DNA from: Halichoerus grypus
Lineage: Eukaryota > Chordata > Mammalia > Carnivora > Phocidae
Assembly (NCBI RefSeq): GCF_964656455.1
Contig: NC_135725.1
Span: 51,033,688 to 51,097,687 of the forward strand
Length of the DNA: 64,000 nt
Direction: 5' to 3'
The translations under genes and the position numbers were made by a program. The notes under the pieces were generated by a model. That model was not told where the DNA came from, searched no databases, and worked only from the letters and a program-made list of their open reading frames with translations. The stretch's first letter is position 1; each line of letters starts with the position of its first letter. Below, in pieces: positions 47,095 to 59,187 of this stretch.

Positions 47095-48155
47095 TATAGA
47101 AGAAAAATTACTCCCTGCAGAGAGCTTTTAAGTTAAATTATTAACTGCAGAGAGCTTTTAAGAGGGAAACTTGAGACCAACCAATTATTTTCATACCCCC
47201 AAAGAGTGATATGGAGGAGGTGAGTGAGAAGGCTGGAACTAGAGAAGACTCATCATCAGGATAAAATGCATAGGACTGCCTTTCATGTGTTCAGAGACTG
47301 CTTGAGAACATGGATTTCTCACTCAGCAGATGGAAACATATAGATATTGAGGTCCACAATCAGAATGGATGATATAAATTTAAGAGGATGTCAGGATGGA
47401 CAGATGACTGAGAATTACAATGCCCATCTTTACTTCCAACGATGCCATGATGTTATTTGAGGTCCTCTGGAAAATGGATCTTAGATGTATCCTGGAGATG
47501 TATTGAAAGGGAGACAACTCTGAATTGGACTGAAAAGCACTGAACTGAATGAATAAATTTATCTCAGATGGACTAAGATTAAATATTTTCCCACTAGACA
47601 AGAGGCTCAAGAGAAAACTGTTTTTTCCTTGAGGAAAAAGGAAATGACAATTCTTGCCAACCCTACTTTGTGATCTGAGATTTGTATGTGTTACCTATAT
47701 AATGAAGGTGGAAAAACTCTCTGGGACACATTGGGCAAAACTCTACCAATACAAATACTGTCTTTCTTGGGACATGCTACCAATGTAAAAATAAAGAACA
47801 TATTAGACTGAAACACTGAAACATGGAGAGCTATAATTTCACAGGAATCCTGTAGACTCCAAAGTGTGTATCACAGAGCTAAAGACTATAATCAAACCTG
47901 GTTGCTTTTACTCTGGCAGTACCTATCATTTTTATTTTGACAAGGGAAGATAGTTTGCACTACACTGATCTGCACACAGCTTCCAAAGGCAGATTGTGCA
48001 GACACAGCTTGCACTCCACGAAAATGTAAACACTATGTAAGTGACAGAAGATACCATGTTTGTAAGTGGATTTGCCTGAAACATTACATAGGTAAAACCA
48101 CAATAGGTTTGCTGATATGGAGATTAAAGTGATAGCTTTACACAGGATAAATTTA
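47095..48155. other. Unique intergenic DNA
   Basis: No gene is seen. A short tandem duplication is present: ctgcagagagcttttaag at 47115-47132 and again at 47145-47162. Confidence 0.4.
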
Positions 48156-48159
48156 TATT

Positions 48160-48360
48160 TAAGCCTCGACTCTTACTAGCTGATTGATCTTGGGCTAGTT
48201 ACTTAGGATTCATAAACCCTGGTGTCCTAAGGTGCCAAACTGTCCTAATACTGCTACTCATCTTACACAGTCATGAGATTTAAATGAAATAACATATGTA
48301 TAGCACTCAGCACAGTAATGAGCACATAGTAGACATCCAATAAACCTGTGTTATTATTTC
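48160..48360 (+). repeat. MIR fragment
   Basis: gattgatcttgggctagtta, cttaggattcataaaccctg, catgagatttaaatgaaata, gtatagcactcagcacagta, gtagacatccaataaacctg are a good match in order to the plus-strand MIR core and 3' end. Confidence 0.75.
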
Positions 48361-48409
48361 TACCAATTGTTTTGCTCATCCAAATCAAGTGTTGTCTTTA
48401 AAATAACTA

Positions 48410-48530
48410 GTGAAATAAGAAATAGATTTGGATTCTTGTCTCAGTTTTAGAATTACCTACTTATGTAATCTTGGATTTGCCAGGTGATCTTCCAGTTCTT
48501 CATACGTAAGATAACTAGATTGGCTACTCA
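48410..48530 (+). repeat. MIR-like fragment
   Basis: gatttggattcttgtctcag, ttatgtaatcttggatttgc, ttcttcatacgtaagataac follow MIR weakly. Confidence 0.45.
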
Positions 48531-48689
48531 ATTAATGGGTGCCAGTGTTGTTCCCTCATTTCCCTTTTAGACACAAGGAGTGCAAGAATCCCAGTCTGAA
48601 TTCTGGTCATTTTTGTCTTCTGAGATATATATTCCTTTTTGTTCCTGTTGAATCAATATGGCCATTTTCATACTTCAGCCCTCTGTCCA

Positions 48690-48832
48690 TGTCTATCTTT
48701 TTCTAATACTCAAAAACATGAAGCCAGGGACCACGATTTATTTACACTTATCACATGTTCTTAGTATAATGCCCAGGGAATAATTAATAAATATTTATAG
48801 GATCACTTAATAAATGAATGAGCAACTGAATT
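48690..48832 (+). repeat. L2 3'-end fragment
   Basis: gaagccagggaccacgattt, agtataatgcccagggaata, attaataaatatttatagga, taataaatgaatgagcaact correspond to the plus-strand L2 3' end. Confidence 0.6.
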
Positions 48833-49301
48833 TTATTAGATTGAATCTTAATTCTTCTAATGTTTAATTAAATTGAATTTTGATTTTTTTTTTTTTTGTA
48901 GTTAAAAAAAGAGACAAAAAAAATTCAACCTACAGAACAAAAGCCAACTACAGACCTAATTTCTAACTCATTCAACTGGGACAGATTTCAATATTGGTTA
49001 AAGTATGTCATTCAATTATCAGCTTCCTTTTTGTCTTTCACTTAACCCCTTTCTTATTTCTACCTTAATCCTATTCTAGGACTCAATTATTCACTGGAAA
49101 AATATTTATTGAGCATCATTGTAACAGGGACTATGCTAGACTCTCAGGATAAAATTTTGCATAAAACCAAATGTGGTTCATGTGCTAACAGAGTCTTTGA
49201 CCTACCTGGAAGACATTAATCAAATAATCATGATTACAAAAATAATTATAAGCTGAAAAGAAAGGGTTTTTTTTAGGAGAATGCATAAAGAAGAACCAAT
49301 C

Positions 49302-49546
49302 TGGGGGCCTGGGTGGCTCAGTCAGTTGGGCCTCCAACCCTGGTTTCAGGTCAGATCATGATCTCAGGGTCATGAGATCGAGCCCTGCTTTGGGCTCTAT
49401 GCTGGGCATGGAGCCTGCTTGAGATTCTTTCCCCTCCTCCTCCTCCCTCCCACTCTGTTCCTTCCCCCACTTGTGCACACACATGCACATGCATGTGCAT
49501 GTGTGTGTGCCCTCTCTCTCTCAAATAAATAAAATCTTTAAAAAAG
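49302..49546 (+). mobile_element. CAN-SINE with internal palindrome
   Basis: Head tgggggcctgggtggctcag (one-base loss in the GGCGCC part), ggagcctgcttgagattctt, tail tcaaataaataaaatcttta. Exact target-site duplication aagaagaaccaatc at 49288-49301 and 49547-49560. Between body and tail sits a CA/TG segment that includes a 32-bp palindrome. Confidence 0.95.
49476..49507. repeat. Perfect 32-bp palindrome
   Basis: Two 16-base arms without spacer: cacacacatgcacatg and its exact complement. Alternates purine and pyrimidine almost throughout. Confidence 0.95.
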
Positions 49547-51194
49547 AAGAAGAACCAATCCTACAATAGAGACAGTCAATTATGGCTTCCCTGAGAAAGT
49601 GACTCCAGTTGAAAACTGAAAGATAAATTGAGTGAATTAGATATAATACATGATGCAACAACATTTTTGTTTACAAAATTTGAGCCTTGATACTGGCATT
49701 CCAAGTATCTGACATCATGACTGACATCAATCTAGCCTGTACATATTTAAATGTTTTATAATAGACCAAGATGGAAAGAAGGTAAGTTTTGACAGTGAAC
49801 ACTATATACGAAGTAATGAGAAAGAAAATAGTGCATGTGAGAAACTGAGAACAAGTCAGTGTACTTGTAAGATCTTTGATAAGACAAGAAAGGTATGCGA
49901 AGACCAGACTATGTAGAGTCTTGCAAGTCCTAGATAGTCTTAATCTTAAAAGTGATGGGGAGGTATTAAATGTTTTTTAGCAAGTAGATGTTTTATTCAG
50001 ATGTGCATTTTCATCATATCACTCTGGCTGCAGAATATATGATATATGGGGGTAAGAAATTAAAGAAGTAAAGTGGTCTATAGCAATAGTTACATGAAAG
50101 ATGAGGTAGCATTAATTACAATGATGGTAGTGGTGGTGATAGAATTGAGAAGTATTCAGCATATACACTTAAAAGAAGATAATTATGGATTAATTTTGGA
50201 TATTAAGAATGAAAAAAGTCAGAAGTGACTGGAAAATGTTTTTTGGGAAATGTAAGATCAGTTTTGGACATACTGTATTTGAGCTTCCCTTGAGACATCT
50301 AAATGAAATGTTGAATATGCAGTTGGGTAACCTTATCAGAGACTAAGAATTGAGGCCTGAGTTGGAAATACGCATATCTATTGATTTATACTTATTTGTA
50401 AAAGCAGTGCATGGGTGTTGTTGTGGAGTCTTTATGAAAGGGATGATATGTGGATAAGATTGCCCAAGCAGCAGGTTGAAAGTGAGAAGAGAGGACCCTG
50501 AGGAATTTAACATGTGATGATAGGTCAGAGGAGAATGAGTATGAAAGAAAGAAAAATAAAAATAATTCATAGATAAATATGAAGGAACAGGGGCAACTGA
50601 TGCCTTAGTAGCCTAGGGAAAACTAAGTTTTCAGAAGGTAGAGTGATCAACTATGTCAAATTTTGCTGTGAGATCAAATGAGGTAAGAACTATAAAAGAG
50701 CTATTGAATACGGTTAGTTTAGGTCATGTGCCCTCACAAAGAGAGCTATTTTGATTTAGCCAGTTTAGTAGGCCGGGTTATAGAGGGGATAGGTATTGAG
50801 AAAATAAGGATTTCAAGTACAGATAATTCACTGAGGAAACTTCATTGAAAACAGAGAAGAGAGAAAAGACAGGGTGAGATTTCAAGACATGTATGGAGAG
50901 AAAAAAGGTTTTTTAGAAAGAATAAATTTTGTTTAAAGATATGATTAATTGATAGACCAATTGATTGATTGACTAATCTTAAGTACAGGATTTTATTTGA
51001 CCATCCAGGTGAAAAGGAGAAAGAAGGGTCAAGTGATAACATAAAATTTCTAAGAACTCAAGAGAGAATATGGATGGAAGGACAAGTGAAGGATTTGGGA
51101 AAAAATTCTTATATAACAAGATGGGAAACAATAATACAATAATGAAAACCCACTGATAAGTATAACAATGACAATGAGATAATGATGGTGATGA

Positions 51195-51265
51195 TTATTA
51201 CTGCTTTTGTTGAGTGCTTATTATATGTCAGTCACTATTCCAATAATTTTGTTCATTAGAATCAG
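51195..51265 (-). repeat. MIR-like fragment
   Basis: ttgttgagtgcttattatat, gtcagtcactattccaataa matches the reverse MIR end. Confidence 0.55.
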
Positions 51266-51830
51266 ATATAGGTAGGTTGAGGTTTGACAGCAAAAAGTTG
51301 AAAGAATTTCTTCCTGATGGCTTTATTATTCACTCCACAGTAAGAAGTGAAGTCATATGCTAATAGTGATGCAGACAGTGGGCTTGAAGAAAAGAGGTTG
51401 CCAGAAATCTAAGGAGCATGAGAAAGTTTGAACAAGTTATAAAAATGAGAGAACAAGTTGAAAAAGGAAATATAGTGGAATTGTCAGGCAATATTTTGGA
51501 CCTACTTGAAGCCGGTGATCATGCATTTATAGTAATATCAATCTGTTTAGTGGTGTCACTTTCTCCAATATTGTGCAGTCACTCAGATTTAATTAACTAT
51601 CACTCAGCCAACATTCACTAATGCCTTTAGCACAATAGGGCAATATCAGATACTGTAGGGAATGCAAACATCAGTAAGCTCAGACTTTGGCTTTTACTTA
51701 GCCAAGACAATTAAAATTCCATGTCTTGGGGCTCTGGCTCTAAATTCAGTGTAAATGCTATTGGACTAATCTACTAACAAATAGCAATTATAAGGTCTGG
51801 AAAAAAATAATAAAACATAACCAACTCTTT

Positions 51831-52028
51831 TTTTTTTTTTTAAGATTTTATTTATTTGTCAGATAGAGAGAGAGAGAGTGAGCACACGTGTGCGCACAAG
51901 CAGCAGGCAGAGGGAGAAGCAGGCTTCCCACCGAGCAGGAGCCCGATGTGGGGCTCGATCCCAGGACCCTGGGATCATGACCTAAGCCGAAGGCAGACGC
52001 CCAACTGACTGAGCCACCCAGGCGCCCC
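51831..52028 (-). mobile_element. CAN-SINE
   Basis: Well preserved minus copy, with a (GA)n and cacacgtgtgcgcacaagca in the body, gatgtggggctcgatcccag, actgagccacccaggcgccc. Exact 15-bp target-site duplication cataaccaactcttt at 51816-51830 and 52029-52043. Confidence 0.97.
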
Positions 52029-52081
52029 CATAACCAACTCTTTAAAGGCACTGGGACTTGAGCAAAAGCATGGAGATAGTA

Positions 52082-52413
52082 CAGTTGACCCTTGAACAAC
52101 ATGCAGTTGGGACACAACTCCCCACACAGCTGAAAATCCACACTTAACTTTTGACTCCTCCAAAATCTAACTACTAATAGCCTACTGTTGACTGGAAGTC
52201 TTACAGATAATAGTCAATTAATACATATTTCCTATGTTATCTATATTACATACTGTATTCTTACAACAAAGTAAGCTACAGAAAAGAAAATGTTATTAAA
52301 AACATCATAAGGAAGAGAAAATACATTTACAATACTATACCGTATTTATCAAAAAAAATTCACAAGTAAGTATATCTGTGCAGCTCAAGCCTGTGCTGTT
52401 CAAGGGTCAACTC
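52082..52413. mobile_element. Tigger2-like (MER28-type) DNA transposon
   Basis: Terminal repeats cagttgacccttgaacaaca and gttcaagggtcaactc, flanked by TA (52080-52081 and 52414-52415). Interior ctaactactaatagcctact and caaagtaagctacagaaaag in the same orientation as the copy at 22142-22492. No transposase coding capacity. Confidence 0.88.
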
Positions 52414-52559
52414 TATAGGCAATTCAAGCTTTCCAAGGAGTAACTGCACAGGGTGAGAGCCATGTTAATTTGGTTTTTCTCCTGAAAGTTCTCTTCAGAT
52501 CACATAGCAAAGGGTTCTTTGAACTCAAATAGAAGGCTACAGTCTTAGTGATGTGAGTG

Positions 52560-53494
52560 GTCAAAGTACAGAGTTCAGGGCCATGAGAGGAGCTGAAGTT
52601 GAGAGATGAAATACCAGAAAGGATGGAGCCACAGGACTCCCCTCAAATATTTGCAACATTCCTGAATTGTGTCTGGAAGGCCACAGAAGAAGCTGGACAG
52701 AGATTTCAGTTGCCCATCAGAGAGGAGTCTGTTTGGAACTTGAATATTGCCAACTTGGAATGGCTTGAAAGAAGTTTTAGGGTTTCCACTGATATGCAAA
52801 AAGTGTCATGTCTTAGGAGTAGATACTCTATTAAAGGGCTAAGGATGTGCCTAAAGATTAAGGATAAAATTTAAGTTAATTCATCCTACAAAGTGTTAAA
52901 AAATGCCTCTACAAGTTCATGGTAATCAGCCATTAACTTATGTACCTGTCAAAACAAAAGTCAGTATTTTCAGGGAAAGATAAGATTCTCTACAATGTAT
53001 CATCTGTGTCCACTGTAAAATAAAATAGACAGAAAACCAAATAACACAGTCAAGAGAAAAAGCAATCAACACACATACACAAATTAAGATAATTCAGATA
53101 GAGAATTTAAAGAAACTATTATTTTTTAAAAAGTTCACAATGTAAAGAAAAAGGTGTCAAGACCAGTGAACACACTGAGAATTTCACCAAAAAAATGAAA
53201 AAGAATCTTAAAAAAATTACAATTCTTTTTCTGGTATTGATAGGATAATTAATGAAATAGAAAATTCACTGGATGAGATTCATAGAAGATTAAAGACAAC
53301 AGAAGAAATGTTCAATAACTTGAAGGCAAAGAAATAAAGTTATTCAATCTGAAGACAAGAAAAAAATAAAAACAAAGAGAGCAGAACCTCAGTGATCTGT
53401 AGGGCAACATTAAACTAAATGACATATGTGGCATTGTAATCTGAGAAACAGATATATTATTGAATGAAGCAGAAAATATATTCTAAAAAATAAT
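52560..53494 (+). mobile_element. Old L1 (L1M-type) 5' UTR and start of ORF1
   Basis: gtttggaacttgaatattgc, caacttggaatggcttgaaa, ctctattaaagggctaagga, aaaaatgcctctacaagttc, gggaaagataagattctcta, ggataattaatgaaatagaa and aacctcagtgatctgtaggg reproduce the 5' region and ORF1 start of an old L1. A 91-codon open frame here (52599-52874) lies in the former 5' UTR. The copy stops at 53494 where a second L1 begins. Confidence 0.75.
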
Positions 53495-53950
53495 GGAGGA
53501 CTTCCAGTTTCCAGTTCTACATGCAATGATCTTGGAAGTTGCCACTCTGCTTTAATAACAAATAAAAAGGTGAACATACTAAAAAAAAAAATCAGCAACT
53601 CTTCTTGGATTCATAGAGGACACAGGGCAAACCACTGCTCTAAGCTTGGAGAGACAGGAGAGTAAAGAAAGTTGTGGCTTACTGGAGCTGAGACTCACTA
53701 CTGGAATCCACTGTAGGAAGAAATCTTGGGGTAGAAAAACCATAAATGTAACGATGAATTGCTGGAGGCTCAGGGTATACAATCCTGAGAGTTAAAAACT
53801 CCTGGGGGAAGCAGTCCCCACAATATTGTGAGACTGACCTGCAGGAGCTTGACCAGGTCCCTACAGTATATACAGGGAAAAAATCCCCCTGTGCTTCCAG
53901 CAAGAAGAGAAAACAATCCATATTTAAATACATCAGAGCACTCTGTTCTT

Positions 53951-54149
53951 TTTTTTTTTAAGATTTTATTTATTTATTTGACAGAGAGAGAGACAGTGAG
54001 AGAGGGAACACAAGCAGGGGGAGTGGGAGAGGGAGAAGCAGGCTTCCCGCTGAGCAGAGAGCCCGATGCGGGGCTCGATCCCAGGACCCCGGGATCATGA
54101 CCGGAACTGAAGGCAGACGCTTAACTGACTGAACCACCCAGGCGCCTCT
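53951..54149 (-). mobile_element. CAN-SINE nested in L1
   Basis: Well preserved minus copy: tatttgacagagagagagac, cccgatgcggggctcgatcc, tgaaccacccaggcgcctct. Exact target-site duplication cactctgttctt at 53939-53950 and 54150-54161. Confidence 0.97.
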
Positions 54150-54952
54150 CACTCTGTTCTTCTTAACTAGGCCTGCCCTCAGTAGAAACTAGGTAACCAG
54201 AGCCTAACATCCTTGGGTCTGATCAGAGCCTAACAAACCCAGGAGGAAGAGAAATACCCATACTCAGACCACTATAGCCATCCTATCTCACCTAAAGGGA
54301 AGGAAAAACAGAGAAACACTTGTGAAGTTTACAGTCCAGAAGAATAAGCTCAATGAAAGATGGAAACTTAATCATAGGACTACAGAATACTTCCTCTCCC
54401 ACCATATTTATAGCAGTTCCTTTTACCTGGTAAATTATGTCTAGCTACCCAAAAAAAAAAAATTACAAGGCATTCCAAAGGTCAAAAAAAGACAATCTGA
54501 GAAGAAAGAGCAGGCATCAGAATCTGACATGGCAGGGATGTTGGTATCAGAATGCAGGGGGTGGAAATAAAAACCTAGAATTAAAATGCTAATGGCGCAA
54601 ATGGATAAAAATAGACCACATGTAAGAACAAAAGAGTAAGAGAGAGAAATTCTGAGAAAGAATAAAAATATGCTGATCAAAAATACTGTAATAGAAATAA
54701 AGTGCCTTTGATGGCTTACTAGCAGATTGAACATGAATGAGGAAAGAGTCTCTGAGCTAGAGGATGTATCAACAGAATCCTCACAAAACAAAAAGCAAAG
54801 AGAACAAAAACTAAAAAAGAAAAGTACATCCAAGGACAATGGGACAACTACGAAAGGTTTAACATACATATAACGGGCATACCAGAAAGAGAGGAAAGGA
54901 ATGAAATAAAAAAAGAACTAAAAATGGAGACCTATGTTCAAGGTTAGGAAGA

Positions 54953-55056
54953 GTTAAGATGTCAGTAATTTCCAATTTCATCTATAAATTCGATGCTTCT
55001 CAATGTTAAGATGTCAGTTATTTCCAATTTCATCTATAAATTCAAGGCTTCTCAAT
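54953..55056 (+). repeat. 52-bp tandem duplication of L1 ORF2
   Basis: Two head-to-tail copies (54953-55004 and 55005-55056), each starting gttaagatgtcag and ending gcttctcaat, with only three differences. The unit is late ORF2 sequence, normally single copy, and lies exactly at the deletion junction of the surrounding L1. Confidence 0.9.
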
Positions 55057-56010
55057 CAAAATCCCATTTTCATTAAAATTAAAAACTTCTATAAAATCAA
55101 TGTCAAGAGACTGAGAAGACAAGCCATCGACTGGGAGAAAATATTTGCAAAAGACACAACTGATAAAGGACTGTAATCCAAAATATACAAAGAATTCTTA
55201 AAAATCAAGAAGAAAACAAATAACTCTATTAAAAAACAGGCCAAAGACCTTAACAGACATCTCATCAAAGAAAATATACAGATGGCAAAGAATATATGAA
55301 AAGATGACCCATGTCATATGTCATCAGGGAAATGCAAATTAAAACAGGAGTGAGATATCATTATACACCAATGAGAATGGTCGAAGTACAGCAACAGCAA
55401 ATGCTGATGAGAACGTGGAGCAACAACATCTGTCGTTCATGCTGGTGGGAATGCAAAATGGTACAGCCACTTTGGAAGAACATTTAGCAGTTTCTTACAA
55501 AACTAAACATACTCTTACCACACAGCCTAGCAATCACACTCCTCAGTATTTACCCAAAAGAGGTTTTCAACATGTCCACACAAAAACTTGCAAAGAAGTG
55601 TTTATAGCAGCTTTATTGATAACTGCCAAAACTTGGAAGCAACTAAGATGTCCTTCAGCAGGTGAATGGATAAACCGTGGTATATTCAGAAAATGAAATA
55701 TTATTCAGTGTAAAAAGAAGTGAGCCAAGAAAAGACATGGAAAAACCTGAAATGCATATTACTATGTGAAAGAAGCCAATGTGAAAAACTCCATACTGCA
55801 TGACTCTAATTATATGACATTTTGGAAGAGACAAAACTTTAAAGGCAGTAAAAAGACCAGTAGTTGGCCGTGACCAGGGTCCAGGGAGAAGGATGAATAC
55901 AGCACAGAGGATGTTCAGGGTAGTGAAAATACTCTACATAATACATAATAGTGAACACGTCATTATGCATTTGTCCAAACTCATAAAATTACAACACCAA
56001 GAGAGAACCT

Positions 56011-58500
56011 TAAGATTCAACTATATGCTCTCTATAATAAAACAACTTTATATATCAGAATAGATATTGATTATAAGTTAAGACATAGACAAATAAACTA
56101 TATACCATGAAAACAAGAATCAAAAGAATGTTGCACTGTCTCTATTAAATCAAACAAAGTAGGTATAAGACAAGTACTATTACCAGGGCTAAAAAAAGAT
56201 GTATTATAAGAATAAAGGAGCAAATTCATCAAGGACATAATAATCTAAATATGCATGCATCTAATATTAGAGCTTTAAAATACATAATGCAAAACTAGTA
56301 AAACCAGATGGGAAAATAGACCCACAATCAGATTGTGGGAAAATTGGAAACTTCTTACTCAGTGATTTATAGAAAAAGCAGAAACAAAATAAGCATTCTA
56401 AAAATCTGAAAAAAACAACCAATTTGAATGACCTTCACAGGTCCACTGTGTCCACTCAAAAACAGTGAAATAGCACTCAAGTATAGACGGAACATTCATC
56501 AAGATTGCCCATGGGAGAGGCCATAAAATAATTCTGAATAAATTTTAAAGGTTTAAAATTATATAGGTTATGTTCTCTGGCTACTAAGATATTAAATTAG
56601 TAATAAAAACCAGTAAAATATCTAGAATATTAACACAATTTGGAAATTAAACTACATACTTGTAAATAATGTGGATAGAAAAATGACAAGGGGTAAAATT
56701 ATTTTTAGTTAAATGAAAATAATATATCAAGATATGTAGAATATTGCTAAAATAGATCTTTCAAGAAGCTTTCTAGCATTTAAATTAGAAAGGAATAAAG
56801 TTTTAAATAAATGACATAAGCATCTATTTTAAGAAATAGAAAGTGAAAATAAAATCAAATTAAAATGAAAGAAATAAGTATAAAAGCATAAGTGATGTAT
56901 AATCAGAAAAAGAATAAAGACTCAATAAAGCTAAATGTGGTTTTTAGAATAGATTAATACAATTGATAGACCTCTAGGCAAACTAAAGAAAAATAAAAGG
57001 CAGACATATGAGTATCAGGAATAAAAGTAGGTACATCATTACCACACCTTAAAAAGGCAATGAGAAATTATTGAAAATAGTATTATGTCATGAATTCCAT
57101 AATTTAGATAAAGCAAACAAATTCCTTGAAAGACATAAACTCCCAACATTTAGCCCAGATGATAGAGAATTTGAGTAACTGTACAAATGGAGACATTGTA
57201 TTTGTAGTTAAAAGCCTTTCTATAATGTTAACTATGAGTCATCTGACTTTACTAATTACTTCTAGCAAACATGTAAGAAATAAAACTAATTCTACACAAA
57301 CTCTTTCAGAAAATAGAAAAGGAAAAATCCCCAAGCGATTCTATGAAGAAAAAATTACCATCATACAAAAAACAGATAAAATATCAAAAGAAAAGTAAAC
57401 TACAGACCATTATCCCTTATAATGAGAATAGTAGTAATAATCCTTAGCAAAATATTCTCCGAATGAATGCAGCAAAATGCAAAAGGAATAGCACACCATG
57501 AGCAAGTAGGGTTTATCTCCAACATCAAAGGTTGGCTTTACTTGAAACAGTAAATCAATGCAAATCATATTAACTGAAAAAGGAGAAAAACCATACGATT
57601 AATACATATATCTCAATATCAATACTTCAATATATTCAGAAAAAGTAATTAACAAATTCAATACCCCTTCATGAGAAAAGCTTTCTTCAAAACAAGAATG
57701 CCAGAGCATGATAAAGAACATCTACAGAAAACCTACAGATAACATCATCCTTAATAATGAAAATGAATGCTTTCCTCCTAAGATCATCAGCAGTGCAAGT
57801 ATATATTATCTCAAGTTTTTATTAAACATTGCACAGAACATCCTAGCCCATGAGAAAGGGCAAAAACAAAAAATAAAGGAAAGAAACACAGTTTTGAAAA
57901 AAGTAGTTATTTTAAAGTGATATAATCATGTGTAAATCCTGTAAAATCTGCAAAGAAAGTTACAAGAATTAAATAACAAGATGACAGGGTATAGGTCAAC
58001 AGAGAAAACCCAATTGTGTTTCTTAATGCGAGCAATGAATAGTTGGAAATTAAAATTTTAAGAGATGAGTTTCAATAGAATAAAAACTGAATTAAGAATA
58101 AAGCTAACAAATTATTTACAGGACTTGAAACCACAAAATTTTGCTAAAATAAATTAAAGAAGGCATAAATAAATGAAGAGAGTGATCATGTTCAAGGGAT
58201 GAAATACTTAAAATTGTTAAAATGTCATTCAACTTCACATTGTCCTATCAATTCAACACAATTCCAATAAATATCCCAGCAGGTCTTTTGAAAATACTGA
58301 TTACCTTATTCTGAAATTCTTATGGGGAAAATAGACAGCTAGGATAGCCAATACACTTCCGACAAAGGGGAACAAGATTGCCAATTTACCATGACTGATT
58401 TCTAAACTATTAAGTTACAATCATCAGGACATCTTATATTGGCTCAAAGATATGAGAGCAGATAGATATGAAATACACTCATGCATATACCGTCAATGGG
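56011..58500 (+). mobile_element. Old L1 ORF2, endonuclease to past the RT core
   Basis: caactatatgctctctataa, cctaaatatgcatgcat-type endonuclease sequence, gcactcaagtatagacgg, ttggaaattaaactacatac, ccttgaaagacataaactcc, gtagttaaaagcctttctat, caagtagggtttatctccaa, ctacagaaaacctacagat and ggaaaatagacagctaggat follow ORF2 order. Probably the right-hand continuation of the L1 at 52560-53494. Every frame is broken (largest 90 codons). Confidence 0.8.
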
Positions 58501-58558
58501 GTTTTTTTTCTATTATTTTTGACATATAGGCAAGGATTAGAAAAAACATGGAAAATAA

Positions 58559-58930
58559 TTGAAGACAGCTAAGAAGATCCAACATATGTATAATAGGATG
58601 AGAAGCTCCCTAAAGCAAGGAAAAAGTAATGTTCAAAGTCATAGAAAAAAAAAATCCTTTGGACATCTGAGCAAAAAGAAGTTACTCATAAGGAAAAAAA
58701 AACATTCAGACTTGTCAACAGCAACATTTTATGCCCCCCCCCCAAAAAAAGATGCAATTAACACATTTAAGATAGTCAAGGGGAAAAAAATGAGCCAAGG
58801 ATTTTTATATCCAACAAAACCTATTTTTAAGTACAAGAGGATCAAACAATTACCAAAATAAGATGGATTAAAGACTATTTTCCCAGTGATCTCTTCCTAA
58901 GGAATCTACAAGATAACCTTCAGACAACAA
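58559..58930 (+). mobile_element. HAL1-like (half-L1, ORF1) fragment
   Basis: aaatcctttggacatctgag, caaaaagaagttactcataa, gccaaggatttttatatcca, caaaacctatttttaagtac, aggatcaaacaattaccaaa match the late ORF1 part of HAL1 elements (old L1 relatives with ORF1 only). Contains a 100-codon remnant frame and a (C)n(A)n run at 58733-58748. Confidence 0.6.
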
Positions 58931-59187
58931 AATGATAGAGAGACATAGATTTAATAATAGATTATAAATACCAAATATATAGTTACTTATAAAATTAAGA
59001 CTGAATAAAAATTAATGGGGAGAAAATACAGTATGTAGTGGTCATGTGTTTTTATAATGTAGAAATCATAGGCTATTTAAAAAATGGGAGAATAGCCAAA
59101 GTATATACAAAAAAAAAGTATTTCAGGAATAATAAGGCTGATAGTAACCTTAATATTGAAATTTCAAATCTTATCTTTTGTATTGTA

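Larger units (their letters stand above)
49085..50980 (-). repeat. Long L2 remnant, split by a SINE
   Basis: Left end aatatttattgagcatcatt, gactatgctagactctcagg is the reverse of the L2 3' end. After the SINE, gcttccctgagaaagtgact, gaccagactatgtagagtct, catatcactctggctgcaga, gtaagatcagttttggacat and gaaatgttgaatatgcagtt run backwards through L2 ORF2. About 1.6 kb of one very old L2; frames are gone. Confidence 0.65.
53495..56010 (+). mobile_element. Second L1 inserted in the first, internally deleted
   Basis: Starts with gaggacttccagtttccagt (L1 5' end), caacaa-like linker and atcagcaactcttcttggat. ORF1 remnant: gacatggcagggatgttggt, gcctttgatggcttactagc, gtctctgagctagaggatgt. At about 54950 it jumps to late ORF2 (atcccattttcattaaaatt, gactgggagaaaatatttgc, gcaaattaaaacaggagtga, ggtgaatggataaaccgtgg) and 3' UTR. 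The ORF1 end, endonuclease and RT are lost. No poly(A) tail remains at its right end. A CAN-SINE lies at 53951-54149. Confidence 0.75.

Noticed and set aside
54441..54869. 142-codon minus-strand frame, hydrophobic
   Set aside because: It is antisense to A-rich L1 ORF1 sequence; the Phe/Leu/Ser-rich protein is a by-product of that composition.
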